From an uncultured Collinsella sp. (GTDB taxonomy: Bacteria > Actinomycetota > Coriobacteriia > Coriobacteriales > Coriobacteriaceae), in NCBI GenBank assembly GCA_959600835.1, contig CAUGNQ010000007.1, positions 1-60,974 of the forward strand: DNA of 60,974 nucleotides, written 5' to 3'. This document shows positions 16,856-25,104 of the stretch, piece by piece. Position numbers and translations under genes: made by a program. Under the pieces are notes generated by a model. That model searched no databases. It saw only the letters and a list, made by a program, of their open reading frames with translations, and was not told where the DNA came from. Each line of letters starts with the position of its first letter. Positions within the stretch are counted from its first letter, which is position 1.

Positions 16856-18169
16856 ATGGACGAACTATTTCACGTCAGTGAGCGCAAGTCCACAATCGGG
16901 ACCGAACTTCGCGCTGGACTGACAACATTCCTGGCGATGGCCTACATCATCGCCGTCAACCCCGCAGTGCTCTCGGGCGCCGGCATCGATGCGGGAGCGC
17001 TCGCCTGCGCCACCTGCCTGGGCGCCGGCATCATGACCATCTGCATGGGCATCTTCGCCAACCGCCCGCTCGCCTGCGCGTCGGGCCTGGGCATCAACGC
17101 CATGATCGCGGGCATCACCACCACCATGTGCGGCGGTGACTGGCACGTTGCCATGAGCGTTATCTTCCTCGAGGGTATCGTCATCTTGCTGCTCGTCCTT
17201 TGCGGCCTGCGCGAGGCCATCATGGATGCCATCCCCGTGGTCCTGCGCCACGCCATCTCGGTGGGTCTGGGCCTGTTTATCGCCATGATCGGCCTGTGCG
17301 ACGCCGGCATCATCACCGCTGGCGCCGGTACGCTCGTCGGCTTGGGCGACATCACCTCCCCCACCTTTATCGTCGGCATCATCTCCATCGTCGTGACGGT
17401 TGCCCTGGCTTCCCGCAACGTGCCGGGCTCGCTGCTCATCGGCATCATCGTCGCCGTTATCGCCGGTATCCCGCTGGGCGTCACCCATGCGCCCGAGGGC
17501 CTCATCGCACCACTCGACTTCTCGACCTTTGGCGCCCCGTTTGCCAGCACTGCCGACGGCAACCTTGCCATCGTGAAGGTCCTGACCGACCCGATGCTGC
17601 TCGTCGTTGCCTTCTCGCTGCTCATGAGCGACTTCTTCGACACCATGGGCACCGCGATGGCCGTCGCCAAGCAGGGCGAGTTCTTGACCGAGGACGGCAA
17701 TGTCGAAGACATCCGTCCCATCCTGGTCGTCGACTCCGTGGCCGCTGCTGCCGGTGGCTTTATGGGCGTCTCCTCCATCACTACCTTCGTCGAGTCCACC
17801 TCTGGCGCTGCCGACGGTGGTCGCACGGGCCTCACCTCCGTCACCACCGGCGTGCTGTTCATTCTCGCCGCGTTCTTCTCCCCCATCGTCACCATCGTTT
17901 CCAGCGCCGCCACCTGCGGTGCTCTGGTCTACGTCGGCTACCTCATGATGAGCGAGGCCTCCGAGATCGACTGGTCCGACGTGTCGCAGGGTTTCCCGGC
18001 GTTCATGATTGTCGCCGGCGTGCCCTTCACTTACTCCATCTCTGCCGGCATTGGCCTGGGCTTTATCGCCTACGTGATCGTCGCGCTCTTTAAGGGCGAG
18101 GCCTCCAAGATCAAGCCGCTCATGTGGATCGCAGCCCTTGCCTTCCTCGTCTACTTCTTCGTGGCGTAA
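16856..18169 (+). CDS. AzgA-type NCS2 purine permease
   Basis: 437-residue membrane carrier. Typical AzgA/GhxP/PurP (COG2252) segments: ELRAGLTTFLAMAYIIAVNP at helix 1, the helix-3 GLGINAM with ACASGLGINAMIAG, SDFFDTMGTAMAVAKQGE and VESTSGAADGGRTGLTSVTTG. The family imports hypoxanthine, guanine or adenine with protons. ATG at 16856 follows AAGGAAAGGG; a longer upstream frame lacks support. Monocistronic, with a terminator at 18198-18230. The riboswitch one might expect for purines is not visible in the 190-base upstream gap. Confidence 0.92.
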   Translation: MDELFHVSERKSTIGTELRAGLTTFLAMAYIIAVNPAVLSGAGIDAGALACATCLGAGIMTICMGIFANRPLACASGLGINAMIAGITTTMCGGDWHVAMSVIFLEGIVILLLVLCGLREAIMDAIPVVLRHAISVGLGLFIAMIGLCDAGIITAGAGTLVGLGDITSPTFIVGIISIVVTVALASRNVPGSLLIGIIVAVIAGIPLGVTHAPEGLIAPLDFSTFGAPFASTADGNLAIVKVLTDPMLLVVAFSLLMSDFFDTMGTAMAVAKQGEFLTEDGNVEDIRPILVVDSVAAAAGGFMGVSSITTFVESTSGAADGGRTGLTSVTTGVLFILAAFFSPIVTIVSSAATCGALVYVGYLMMSEASEIDWSDVSQGFPAFMIVAGVPFTYSISAGIGLGFIAYVIVALFKGEASKIKPLMWIAALAFLVYFFVA

Positions 18170-18197
18170 CGGCACAGCCTGCCAAAGCAAAACCATA

Positions 18198-18235
18198 AGG
18201 CGCAGAGTCGCACCAAGCGGCTCCGCGCCTTTCTT
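18198..18235 (+). terminator. Terminator after the AzgA-type permease
   Basis: AGGCGC-GAG pairs with CTC-GCGCCT (one bulged base on each side), followed by TTTCTTTT. Confidence 0.75.
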
Positions 18236-18306
18236 TTAGCGTCTGCCCCCGTGCCAGCGTGCGACAATTGAGGCTGTCAATATCACAGCACCGAGAGAAG
18301 CCTGCC

Positions 18307-18972
18307 TTGGAAGCGCATCATAAGCAGATAACCGTTTATCCAGAGTGCACAGAAGGAGCGCCCGTCATTTACCTCCCCGTGGTTATGGGCGACGGTAATG
18401 AAGTCTACGAGCGCTGCCGAGAGCTCGACTGCCCGCCGTTCACCCTTGTCGCCATTGGAGGGCTCGATTGGAATCACGAGCTGAGCCCCTGGGAATGCGA
18501 CGGAACTATACGAGATGCCGAGCCCTTTGGCGGACAGGCTGCTGGTTTTCTTGACGAGTTGTTGAAGCAGATAATCCCAGAGGCCGAATCATCGCTCCCG
18601 CAACCGCCCGCCTGGCGCGGCGTTGCCGGCTACTCCTTGGCGGGTCTTTTTGCACTGTGGGCACTTTGGCAAACAGATGTCTTTGAGCGCGCGGCAAGTG
18701 CATCGGGGTCGCTGTGGTTCCCCGGCTTTATCGACTACGCGCGCGAGCGCACGATGACAGCTACGCCCGACGCCGTCTATCTGTCACTCGGTAAAAAGGA
18801 AACCAAGACGCCCAACCGCATGATGCGGCACGTACTCGACGATACGCGCGCGATGGAAGAGCTGTTTATCGAGCGTGACATTCCAACAATGCTGGAGCTC
18901 AACCCCGGCAATCACTTTGCCCAAACTGACCTGCGCATGGCGCGCGGCATCCACTGGATACTGACGCATTAA
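18307..18972 (+). CDS. Alpha/beta-hydrolase, putative esterase family
   Basis: About 221 residues. The nucleophile elbow is GYSLAGLFALWAL (Gly-x-Ser-x-Gly with Ala before the last Gly position), as in the esterase D/IroE-like PF00756 family, and the C-terminal PGNHFAQTDLRMARGIHWIL supplies the likely catalytic His. No signal peptide, so cytoplasmic; substrate unknown, but siderophore or thioester-type esterases are close in style. Start is uncertain: TTG at 18307 has AGAGAAG upstream, and the frame is open to GTG at 18259 without a ribosome-binding site. Convergent with the UraA-type gene. Confidence 0.7.
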   Translation: MEAHHKQITVYPECTEGAPVIYLPVVMGDGNEVYERCRELDCPPFTLVAIGGLDWNHELSPWECDGTIRDAEPFGGQAAGFLDELLKQIIPEAESSLPQPPAWRGVAGYSLAGLFALWALWQTDVFERAASASGSLWFPGFIDYARERTMTATPDAVYLSLGKKETKTPNRMMRHVLDDTRAMEELFIERDIPTMLELNPGNHFAQTDLRMARGIHWILTH

Positions 18973-19012
18973 AAATGGCGCCCACGCGTACATACGCATG
19001 GACGCCATTTTT
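18971..19012. terminator. Bidirectional terminator
   Basis: AAAAATGGCG-CCACGCGT pairs with ACGCATGG-CGCCATTTTT around four bases. A-run on one side and T-run on the other serve both convergent genes. Confidence 0.85.
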
Positions 19013-19032
19013 AATTTGGCTGAACGCAGCTA

Positions 19033-20367
19033 CTATTCAGCAGTCTCCTCAAGCTCGGAAGTATCGAACTCAAAGTCATTACCTGGCAGGATGGCGTTGA
19101 GCACAATGCCCACCAGCGAGCCCACGGCAAGGCCCGAAAGCGAAATCGTCACGCCGCCCAGCTCCAGCACGATGGCACCGGCGGTACTGTAGGCAATGCC
19201 GAGCGAAAGCACGAGCACCAGAGCCGCCACCAGCACGTTGCGGTTGTTCTGGAAATCAACCTGGTTCTCGATAAGGTTGCGAACGCCCACGGCACTGATC
19301 ATGCCGTAGAGCACAAGCGACACGCCACCGATAACGCATGCCGGCATAGCAGCGATCACAGCAGCGAACTTGGGGCAGAACGAAAGCACAATGGCACAGC
19401 AGGCGGCAATGCGAATCACGCGCGGGTCGAACACGCGCGTCAGGGCAAGCACACCGGTGTTCTCACCATATGTCGTATTGGCAGGGGCGCCAAAGAGCGA
19501 TGCCAAGATAGTCGCCAGGCCATCGCCGAGCAGGGTACGGTGCAGACCGGGATCGGCAATGTAATTGCGTTCGCAGGTAGAGCCAATGGCGGAAATATCT
19601 CCAATGTGCTCAATCATGGTCGCAAAGGCCAGTGGCATGATGGTGATAATGGCCGTCGTGGCAAGACTGCTATCGAACTGCGGTCCAAAGAGCGCGAACA
19701 CGGTGTTGTCCCACACGACAGGTAGACCGACCCACGGCGCGGCGGCAACCCCCGAAAAATCAACCTCGCCCAGCACCGCCGCAACGGCATAGCTCACCAC
19801 AACGCCCAGCAGAATCGGCACGATCTTGACCATGCCGCGGCCCCAAATGTTGCAGATGATGATCACGGCAACGGCAATAGCAGCAACAAACCAGTTGGTC
19901 TGGCAGTTGGCGATAGCAGAGCTTGCCAAGATCAGGCCGATGGAAATGACGATGGGACCGGTCACCACCGGCGGGAAGAAGCGCATGATGCGCTTGGCGC
20001 CAAAGGCGCGGAACAGCGCTGCCAGCACCGGATAGAGCAGGCCGGCGCAGGCAACGCCCAGACAAGCGTAGGGCAAAAGCTCGGCCTCGCCGTTGGGTGC
20101 AATGGCGGCATAACCCGCGATAAAGGCAAACGACGAGCCCAGGAACGCGGGCACCTTACCGCGCGATAGAAAATGAAACAGCAGCGTGCCGATGCCGGCG
20201 AACAGAAGCGTCGTCGAAACGGAAAGGCCGGTGAGCACGGGCACGAGCACCGTGGCTCCGAACATCGCAAACATGTGTTGCAAACCCAACACGAACATGC
20301 GTGGGCGGCCGAGCGACGATGCATCGTAGATGGCATCGGTGACGGCGGGCGTCGAGGATTGGGACAT
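19033..20367 (-). CDS. UraA-type uracil/xanthine permease (NCS2)
   Basis: 444 residues, 14 membrane segments. FVLGLQHMFAMFGATVLVPVLTGLSVSTTLLFAGIGT is the family's N-terminal signature (about 24-60), and ATMIEHIGDISAIGSTCERNYIADPGLHRTLLGDGLAT carries the substrate-binding Glu in helix 8. FGAPANTTYGENTGVLALT gives the second conserved Glu region. UraA-family carriers import uracil with protons. ATG 20365-20367 has AAAGGA upstream. It lies 122 bases after the MetE-like gene on the same strand; a common transcript is possible but a separate promoter is as likely. Confidence 0.93.
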   Translation of the reverse strand: MSQSSTPAVTDAIYDASSLGRPRMFVLGLQHMFAMFGATVLVPVLTGLSVSTTLLFAGIGTLLFHFLSRGKVPAFLGSSFAFIAGYAAIAPNGEAELLPYACLGVACAGLLYPVLAALFRAFGAKRIMRFFPPVVTGPIVISIGLILASSAIANCQTNWFVAAIAVAVIIICNIWGRGMVKIVPILLGVVVSYAVAAVLGEVDFSGVAAAPWVGLPVVWDNTVFALFGPQFDSSLATTAIITIMPLAFATMIEHIGDISAIGSTCERNYIADPGLHRTLLGDGLATILASLFGAPANTTYGENTGVLALTRVFDPRVIRIAACCAIVLSFCPKFAAVIAAMPACVIGGVSLVLYGMISAVGVRNLIENQVDFQNNRNVLVAALVLVLSLGIAYSTAGAIVLELGGVTISLSGLAVGSLVGIVLNAILPGNDFEFDTSELEETAE

Positions 20368-20489
20368 GGAAGTCCTTTCGAATGGAAGGGCGATCAGGCA
20401 TATCGGATAACCTGCCCGAACGATACGATCCGAACCATTGTACGCGATATGCAGTACCTCGCACGCGCCGCCACCTGCAAACGCTAGCG

Positions 20490-21623
20490 CTATTTCCAAA
20501 CGCGCTCGGCAATACGCCTGACCAGCGCAATCTTTGCCCACTGCTCGTCCTCGGTCAGCTTATTGCCAATCTCGCAGCTGGCAAAGCCACACTGCGGAGA
20601 CAGATACAGGTTCTCGAGCGGCACGTACTTTGCCGCCTCGCGGATGCGCTCGACGATAACATCCTCGTTCTCGAGCTCTGCCGCCTTGGTGGTCACCAAG
20701 CCCAGCACGACCTTCTTGCCGGGAGCAACGTACTTGAGCGGCTCAAAACCACCGGCGCGGGGCGTGTCGAACTCCAGATAGATCGCGTCAACGTCCTCAT
20801 GCGCAAACAGGTACGGCGCGATGGGGTCGTAGCCGCCCTCAAAAGCGTAGGTGGAGTGGTAGTTGCCGCGGCATACATGCGTGTTGATAACCAGATCGTC
20901 GGGCTTGCCCTCGATGGCGGCATTGTTGAGCGCCACGCCCAGCTCGCTTACCTTTTGCAGGTCGACCGGGCTCATGCCGGTTTTGGCAACAAAATCGGTA
21001 TCGCAGTAGATGCCCCAGGTGCAGTCATCAAACTGGATGTTGCGGCAGCCCGCGGCATACAGGTCAGCAATCACGGTGCGGTATGCTGCGGCAATGGCAT
21101 CGACGAGTTCTTCGTCGGTCTTGTAGACGGCGTGCAGACTCTCCTGCTGGCCATCGCAGCGGTCGAGTGTGACTTCGGAGAACGTCTGGATCGGCGCCGG
21201 AATGGTCTGGCGCGCGACCTGGCCCTCTCCCTCGAGCGACTTGATAAATTTGAAGTGCTCGACGAACGGATGATTCTCACCGCTAATGGGAACGGTTACC
21301 ACGGCGGTGTCGGCGGTAGTCTCCTCATCGTGGAACATGTAGCCCGTGCGCGAGGCGCGGCGCTCAATGCCGTTGAGGCCCCACATAAAATCGAGGTGCC
21401 AGTAGCTGCGGCGGAACTCGCCATCGGTAATCACCTGCAGGCCGGCAGCCTTCTGCTTGGCCACTAAGTCGCGGATGGCCTCGTCCTCGACGGCCTTAAG
21501 GCCGGAAGCGTCGAGTTTACCCGCGACATAGGCGGCACGGGCGTCCTTTACAGCCTGCGGACGAAGAAAACTGCCGACGATATCGGCACGAAACGGCGCG
21601 TTCGGTTGAATCGAAGTGCTCAT
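20490..21623 (-). CDS. MetE C-terminal domain-like methyltransferase
   Basis: 377 residues corresponding to the catalytic half of cobalamin-independent methionine synthase (COG0620). The zinc ligands are all visible: His and Cys in NTHVCRGNYH, Glu in IYLEFD and Cys in LSPQCGFASC. It begins with DIVGSFLRP, as in the short MetE-like proteins, and lacks the N-terminal half that helps bind folate polyglutamate. Such single-domain proteins often use other methyl donors; the substrate is open. ATG 21621-21623 has AAGGGAG upstream. A LysR gene lies just upstream and a LysR-type box in the gap, so LysR control of this enzyme is likely. Confidence 0.85.
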   Translation of the reverse strand: MSTSIQPNAPFRADIVGSFLRPQAVKDARAAYVAGKLDASGLKAVEDEAIRDLVAKQKAAGLQVITDGEFRRSYWHLDFMWGLNGIERRASRTGYMFHDEETTADTAVVTVPISGENHPFVEHFKFIKSLEGEGQVARQTIPAPIQTFSEVTLDRCDGQQESLHAVYKTDEELVDAIAAAYRTVIADLYAAGCRNIQFDDCTWGIYCDTDFVAKTGMSPVDLQKVSELGVALNNAAIEGKPDDLVINTHVCRGNYHSTYAFEGGYDPIAPYLFAHEDVDAIYLEFDTPRAGGFEPLKYVAPGKKVVLGLVTTKAAELENEDVIVERIREAAKYVPLENLYLSPQCGFASCEIGNKLTEDEQWAKIALVRRIAERVWK

Positions 21624-21713
21624 AGATATCTCCCTTTGCATTGGTTGCTTTACTGGGACAGAGTATGAGCGCTCATATGGACATCGTAAAATATGCGTTT
21701 ATAACAGTTTGAT

Positions 21714-21728
21714 ATAGATGCTTCCTAT
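21714..21728. promoter_or_regulatory. LysR-type box ATAG-N7-CTAT
   Basis: Exact ATAG-N7-CTAT dyad between the LysR stop (21779) and the MetE-like start (21623). The form matches known LysR boxes such as ATAC-N7-GTAT. A second palindrome, ATGAGCGCTCAT, lies at 21665-21676, nearer the gene. Confidence 0.55.
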
Positions 21729-21778
21729 ATTAGTTGGGACTGCCATAAAGAGATTTGACCCGTGCAGAACGCAGCAGT

Positions 21779-22675
21779 CTAGATGTGCTGACGAATCGCT
21801 TCGATATAGGCCTGCCCGTAGCGCGTAAGTGTCGTGTTCTTGCGCGTGATGATGCCGATCTCCATGTACTCGTCTACATCGAGCGGAATGGAGATAATGC
21901 CGGGGCCGTTAAGTTCATGGCTGATCACGCCCGAACACACCGTGTAACCGTTAAGGCCCATAGCTAGGTTGAACAGCGTCGCACGGTCGCGCACGCGGAT
22001 ATTCTTGCGGCGCTCAAAGGTCGAGGTCAGCTCCTCGGAATAGTAAAACGAGTTGTAGCTGCCCTGCTCATAGGACAGGAACGGGTAGTCTTCCAAGTCC
22101 TCGAGCGTCACACTCGAGCGACCCGCCAGCGGATGGTCGGAGCACACAAAGACATGCGGCGTAGCGCAGAAGAGTCCTTCGAATACGAGCTCGTTGGCCG
22201 CCAGCATGCGCTCGATGACCTCGCGATTGTGCTCCGACAGATACAGGATGCCGAGCTCGCTTTTCATATGCGCGACGTCCTCGATAATCTCGTGGGTCTG
22301 CTCCTCGCGCAGGGTAAAGTCGTAGCGCGCGGCATCGAACTCGCGGATCACATCGACAAATGCATTAACGGCAAAGGAATAATGCTGGCAGCTCACACTA
22401 AAGTGCGGCACCTGCTCGGACGTGCCTTTGTACTTGCCCTCGAGCAGGTCGGCCTGGTCGAGCACCTGGCGCGCGTAGCCCAAGAAGGTCTCGCCTTCCT
22501 CGGACACAATGACGCCCTTGTTGGTGCGCTCAAAGATGTGTACACCCATCTCGTTTTCGAGATCGCGAATTGACGCGGTAATCGAAGGCTGCGACACAAA
22601 GAGCCGGCGCGAGGCCTCGGTGATGCTGCCGCATTCGGCAACTTTGACGACATATCTGAGCTGCTGGAGCTTCAT
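21779..22675 (-). CDS. LysR-family regulator (CysB/MetR-like context)
   Basis: 298 residues. The HTH spans about 16-50 (GSITEASRRLFVSQPSITASIRDLENEMG), effector domain about 90-295. It starts at ATG 22673-22675 after AGGGAG; the upstream extension overlaps the HAD gene. Ten bases separate it from the HAD phosphatase stop, so the two are cotranscribed. The next gene is the MetE-like enzyme with a LysR box before it, which suggests a role in sulphur amino-acid metabolism, by context only. Confidence 0.9.
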   Translation of the reverse strand: MKLQQLRYVVKVAECGSITEASRRLFVSQPSITASIRDLENEMGVHIFERTNKGVIVSEEGETFLGYARQVLDQADLLEGKYKGTSEQVPHFSVSCQHYSFAVNAFVDVIREFDAARYDFTLREEQTHEIIEDVAHMKSELGILYLSEHNREVIERMLAANELVFEGLFCATPHVFVCSDHPLAGRSSVTLEDLEDYPFLSYEQGSYNSFYYSEELTSTFERRKNIRVRDRATLFNLAMGLNGYTVCSGVISHELNGPGIISIPLDVDEYMEIGIITRKNTTLTRYGQAYIEAIRQHI

Positions 22676-22685
22676 GGCTTTCTCC

Positions 22686-23594
22686 CTAGACGTTCGTGAC
22701 GTCGAAACCCGTCGCGTCCATCTGACGCATAAACGACGGCATCTCCCCCGTCGCGGCGCAGGCGGCAATCTGATGCAGAGCCCCGGCAACCGCATCATCT
22801 GCCGCAGCGCCGATATGCCAGCGCGCGGCAGCCGTGACGGCCTCGTTGGCATTGGCGACTGCAACGGAATTGGGAACGGCATCGATCATGGGCAAATCGT
22901 TATCGGAATCGCCGAATACGGCCACCTCGTCGGGCGTCAGGCCCAAAGCACGCGCCAGCTCCAGCGCAGCACAGCCCTTGTCCCAGCCGGTCGGAAGAAC
23001 GTCGAACAGGCGCACGCGGTTGTTGGGAAACACGAGCGAGAGCTCCGGCACCTCGGCGGCAACACGCTCGCGCAGCTCGGCGAGCTCCTCGCGCGAACGG
23101 GCACTCCAGATATTCGCCTTGTATACCGGGGCATCGTCAACGACAGGGCGACAGGGAGCCTCTTCGCCCTTGAGCCACGCGTTGCCGCCTGACTCCATGG
23201 CGTGACGCACACGCTCGGGATCGCTTGTCACGCAATAGGCGTCGTTGTCCCAAAAGTCATCACCCAGACGGTAGACCTTCAAATAGGTATCGTCGGTCTC
23301 TTGCTCCAGGTAGTCGGCCAGGCGCATAAGGGCATCGTTATCAGTTGCGCGCGAGGCAACCGCCTCGCCATCGACAAACATCACCTGGCCGTTGCAAAAC
23401 GCACCGGTCGAGAAGCACTCGGAGCGATTGCGGAACATCCAGCTCATCGCGGACGGCTGGCGACCCGAAACCGGGCCAAAATGCAGGCCCGCCGCCTGCA
23501 TGGCATGAATGCCCTCGATGGCGCAGTCGCTGGCGCCATCGTGTCCAGCAGGAATCAGCGTATCGTCCATATCGGTCAGCACAAGTTTGATCAT
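22686..23594 (-). CDS. HAD-superfamily (Cof-type) phosphatase
   Basis: 302 residues. Motif I is VLTDMDDTLIP (about 5-15) with the nucleophile Asp and general acid Asp; motif II PVSGRQP; motif III Lys in GWDKGCAALELA; motif IV FGDSDNDLPMI with the metal Asp residues. The insert between motifs II and III is the C2B cap of Cof-type enzymes, which act on sugar phosphates or pyridoxal phosphate. ATG 23592-23594 follows GAGGGG. Upstream gene of the LysR gene. Substrate not predictable. Confidence 0.88.
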   Translation of the reverse strand: MIKLVLTDMDDTLIPAGHDGASDCAIEGIHAMQAAGLHFGPVSGRQPSAMSWMFRNRSECFSTGAFCNGQVMFVDGEAVASRATDNDALMRLADYLEQETDDTYLKVYRLGDDFWDNDAYCVTSDPERVRHAMESGGNAWLKGEEAPCRPVVDDAPVYKANIWSARSREELAELRERVAAEVPELSLVFPNNRVRLFDVLPTGWDKGCAALELARALGLTPDEVAVFGDSDNDLPMIDAVPNSVAVANANEAVTAAARWHIGAAADDAVAGALHQIAACAATGEMPSFMRQMDATGFDVTNV

Positions 23595-23634
23595 AAGGTC
23601 CCCTCGGTCATTCTTTATCCCGTCTATTGTAACG

Positions 23635-23736
23635 ACCTGCCAATAAGGGACAGGTTTATCTTGGCAGGTTTTATCTGGGAAAATGCAGCGCCCCTGTTGC
23701 CACCTGCCAAAATAAACCTGTCCCATATTGGCAGGT
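23635..23736. repeat. Inverted pair of a 35-bp hairpin repeat
   Basis: ACCTGCCAATAAGGGACAGG at 23635-23654 starts the first copy (to 23669). The second, at 23702-23736, is nearly its reverse complement. Each copy also forms its own small hairpin through ACCTGCCAA...TTGGCAGGT. A third copy lies at 44247-44281. It sits between the HAD gene and the TPP riboswitch. Confidence 0.75.
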
Positions 23737-23766
23737 GCGCTAGTATAGGGAACAACAGATTCGATG

Positions 23767-23855
23767 CGGGAGTGCCGGCGGTGCAAACCACAAGGCTGAG
23801 AGGGCATAGGGCCCAATCCTTTGAACCTGTCAGTTAATGCTGGCGTAGGGAGCAT
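23767..23855 (+). promoter_or_regulatory. TPP (thiamine pyrophosphate) riboswitch
   Basis: The aptamer core is easy to recognise: GGCTGAGAGGGC (23814 region onwards at 23793-23805), CCTTTGAACCTGTCAGTTAA and TGCTGGCGTAGGGAGCA at the 3' end. It binds TPP and controls the thiamine salvage operon just downstream. The expression platform is the terminator at 23868-23897, so TPP should stop transcription before thiM. Confidence 0.95.
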
Positions 23856-23867
23856 GCCGCCTTTACA

Positions 23868-23897
23868 GGGGCGCTGTCTATGCACAGCGCCCCTTTT
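23868..23897 (+). terminator. Riboswitch expression-platform terminator
   Basis: GGGGCGCTGT and ACAGCGCCCC form perfect ten-base arms around six bases, followed by TTTT, 12 bases beyond the TPP aptamer and 22 bases before the thiM start. Confidence 0.88.
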
Positions 23898-23919
23898 CTA
23901 TGCCAAGGAGGCATGTGCA

Positions 23920-24759
23920 GTGATTGATTCGGAACAGCTTAAGCAACATATGGTCAAGGCCGTAGAGGAGATTCGAGCCACCAATCCGATGGCCGGCTCC
24001 ATCACCAACACGGTGACGATCGACTTTGTCGCCAACGCGCAGCTCGCCGTGGGCGGTTCGGCCGCCATGGTCTATCTGCCCGACGAGGGCGAGGCGCTCG
24101 TTGCCGGCGGCGGCGCCATCTATCTCAACATGGGCACGCTCTTCCCCATCTACGAGCAGACGATTCCCCGCGCGGCCAAGGCGGCACACGACGCCGGCAA
24201 GCCCTGGGTGCTCGATCCGGTGGGTCTGGGCATCGGTAGCCTGCGCACCCAGCTGGTAAACGAGCTCAAGCAGTACAAGCCCGCCATCGTACGCGGCAAC
24301 GCCTCCGAGATCATCGCACTCTCCGGCCTGTGGGGTCTTGAGGGCGAGTCGGCCGATCTGAGCCGCGTACGTGGTGTCGATACCACCGACACGGTCGACG
24401 CCGCCCGCGATGCCGCCGTGGCGCTCGCTCGCTACACCGGCGGCGCCGTTGTGGTCTCGGGCGAAGTCGACCTGATTACCGACGGCACGGCCGTGGCCAA
24501 ATCCCACGGCGGCAGCCCGCTCATGTCCAAGATCACCGGCTGCGGTTGCTCGCAGGGCGGCGTGCTGGCCGTGTACGCCTGTGCTACCGATCCGTTTACG
24601 GCAGCAGTCTGCGGCACCGCCGTCTACAACGTTGCCGGCACGCGTGCCGCCGCCGTCGCCGATGCCCCGGCAAGCTTTAAGGTCGCCTTTATCGACGAGC
24701 TCTACCGCGCAACCGCCCAGGATATTGCCGACAACCGACTCGAGCTCGAGGAGGCATAA
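23920..24759 (+). CDS. thiM: Hydroxyethylthiazole kinase ThiM
   Basis: 279 residues. Phosphorylates 4-methyl-5-(2-hydroxyethyl)thiazole, salvaging the thiazole half of thiamine. Family segments: TNTVTIDFVANAQLAVGGSAAM near the N-terminus, PWVLDPVGLGIG, VRGNASEIIAL, and GSPLMSKITGCGCSQGGVLA, where the GCG loop binds phosphate and carries the Cys of the active site. The start is GTG at 23920: AAGGAGG ends eight bases before it and no ATG fits. First gene of the TPP-regulated operon; the stop is three bases from the next ATG. Confidence 0.95.
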   Translation: MIDSEQLKQHMVKAVEEIRATNPMAGSITNTVTIDFVANAQLAVGGSAAMVYLPDEGEALVAGGGAIYLNMGTLFPIYEQTIPRAAKAAHDAGKPWVLDPVGLGIGSLRTQLVNELKQYKPAIVRGNASEIIALSGLWGLEGESADLSRVRGVDTTDTVDAARDAAVALARYTGGAVVVSGEVDLITDGTAVAKSHGGSPLMSKITGCGCSQGGVLAVYACATDPFTAAVCGTAVYNVAGTRAAAVADAPASFKVAFIDELYRATAQDIADNRLELEEA

Positions 24760-24762
24760 GCC

Positions 24763-25104
24763 ATGTCCGAACCCGCAACCAATGCCGGCATGAACACGCT
24801 CGTCGCCGTGGCCATCGCCCCGTGCGGCACCGGCGATGAGCTGTCCGCCGAGGTCGCCGAGGTCGTGCGCGTCATTCGCGAGAGCGGCCTTCCCAACCGC
24901 ACCACCTCGATGTTCACCGAGATCGAGGGCGACTGGGACGAGGTCATGCAGGTCGTGCGCGACGCAACCTTTGTGTTGGCGAGCAAGGGCATCCGCACCG
25001 AAGTCGTGCTCAAAGCCGATATTCGACCCGGATTTACCGACACCATGACCGGCAAGCTCGAGCGCATGGAAGCTCAGATCAAAAAGCAGGAGGAAACACG
25101 ATGA
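24763..25104 (+). CDS. Thiamine-binding protein, MTH1187/YkoF-like
   Basis: 113 residues of the PF01910 family (formerly DUF77). The repeated ferredoxin-like strand-helix pattern is visible: VAVAIAPCGTGDELSAEVAEVVRVI, then TEIEGDWDEVMQVVRDATFVL. Members bind thiamine or its hydroxymethylpyrimidine part without a known catalytic activity. It lies between thiM and thiE with three bases to thiM and a four-base ATGA overlap to thiE, so its role in thiamine handling is well supported by context. Cytoplasmic. Confidence 0.85.
   Translation: MSEPATNAGMNTLVAVAIAPCGTGDELSAEVAEVVRVIRESGLPNRTTSMFTEIEGDWDEVMQVVRDATFVLASKGIRTEVVLKADIRPGFTDTMTGKLERMEAQIKKQEETR

Noticed and set aside
16865..18196. 443-residue minus-strand frame opposite the AzgA-type gene
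   Set aside because: Composition of Gly, Asp, His and Gln without domains; shadow of membrane helices in the real gene.
20382..21467. 361-residue plus-strand frame opposite the MetE-like gene
   Set aside because: The opposite strand has all zinc ligands of MetE, a ribosome-binding site and full length.
23621..23740. CRISPR-like array from the two 35-bp repeats
   Set aside because: Copies are inverted, only two, and no cas genes are near.
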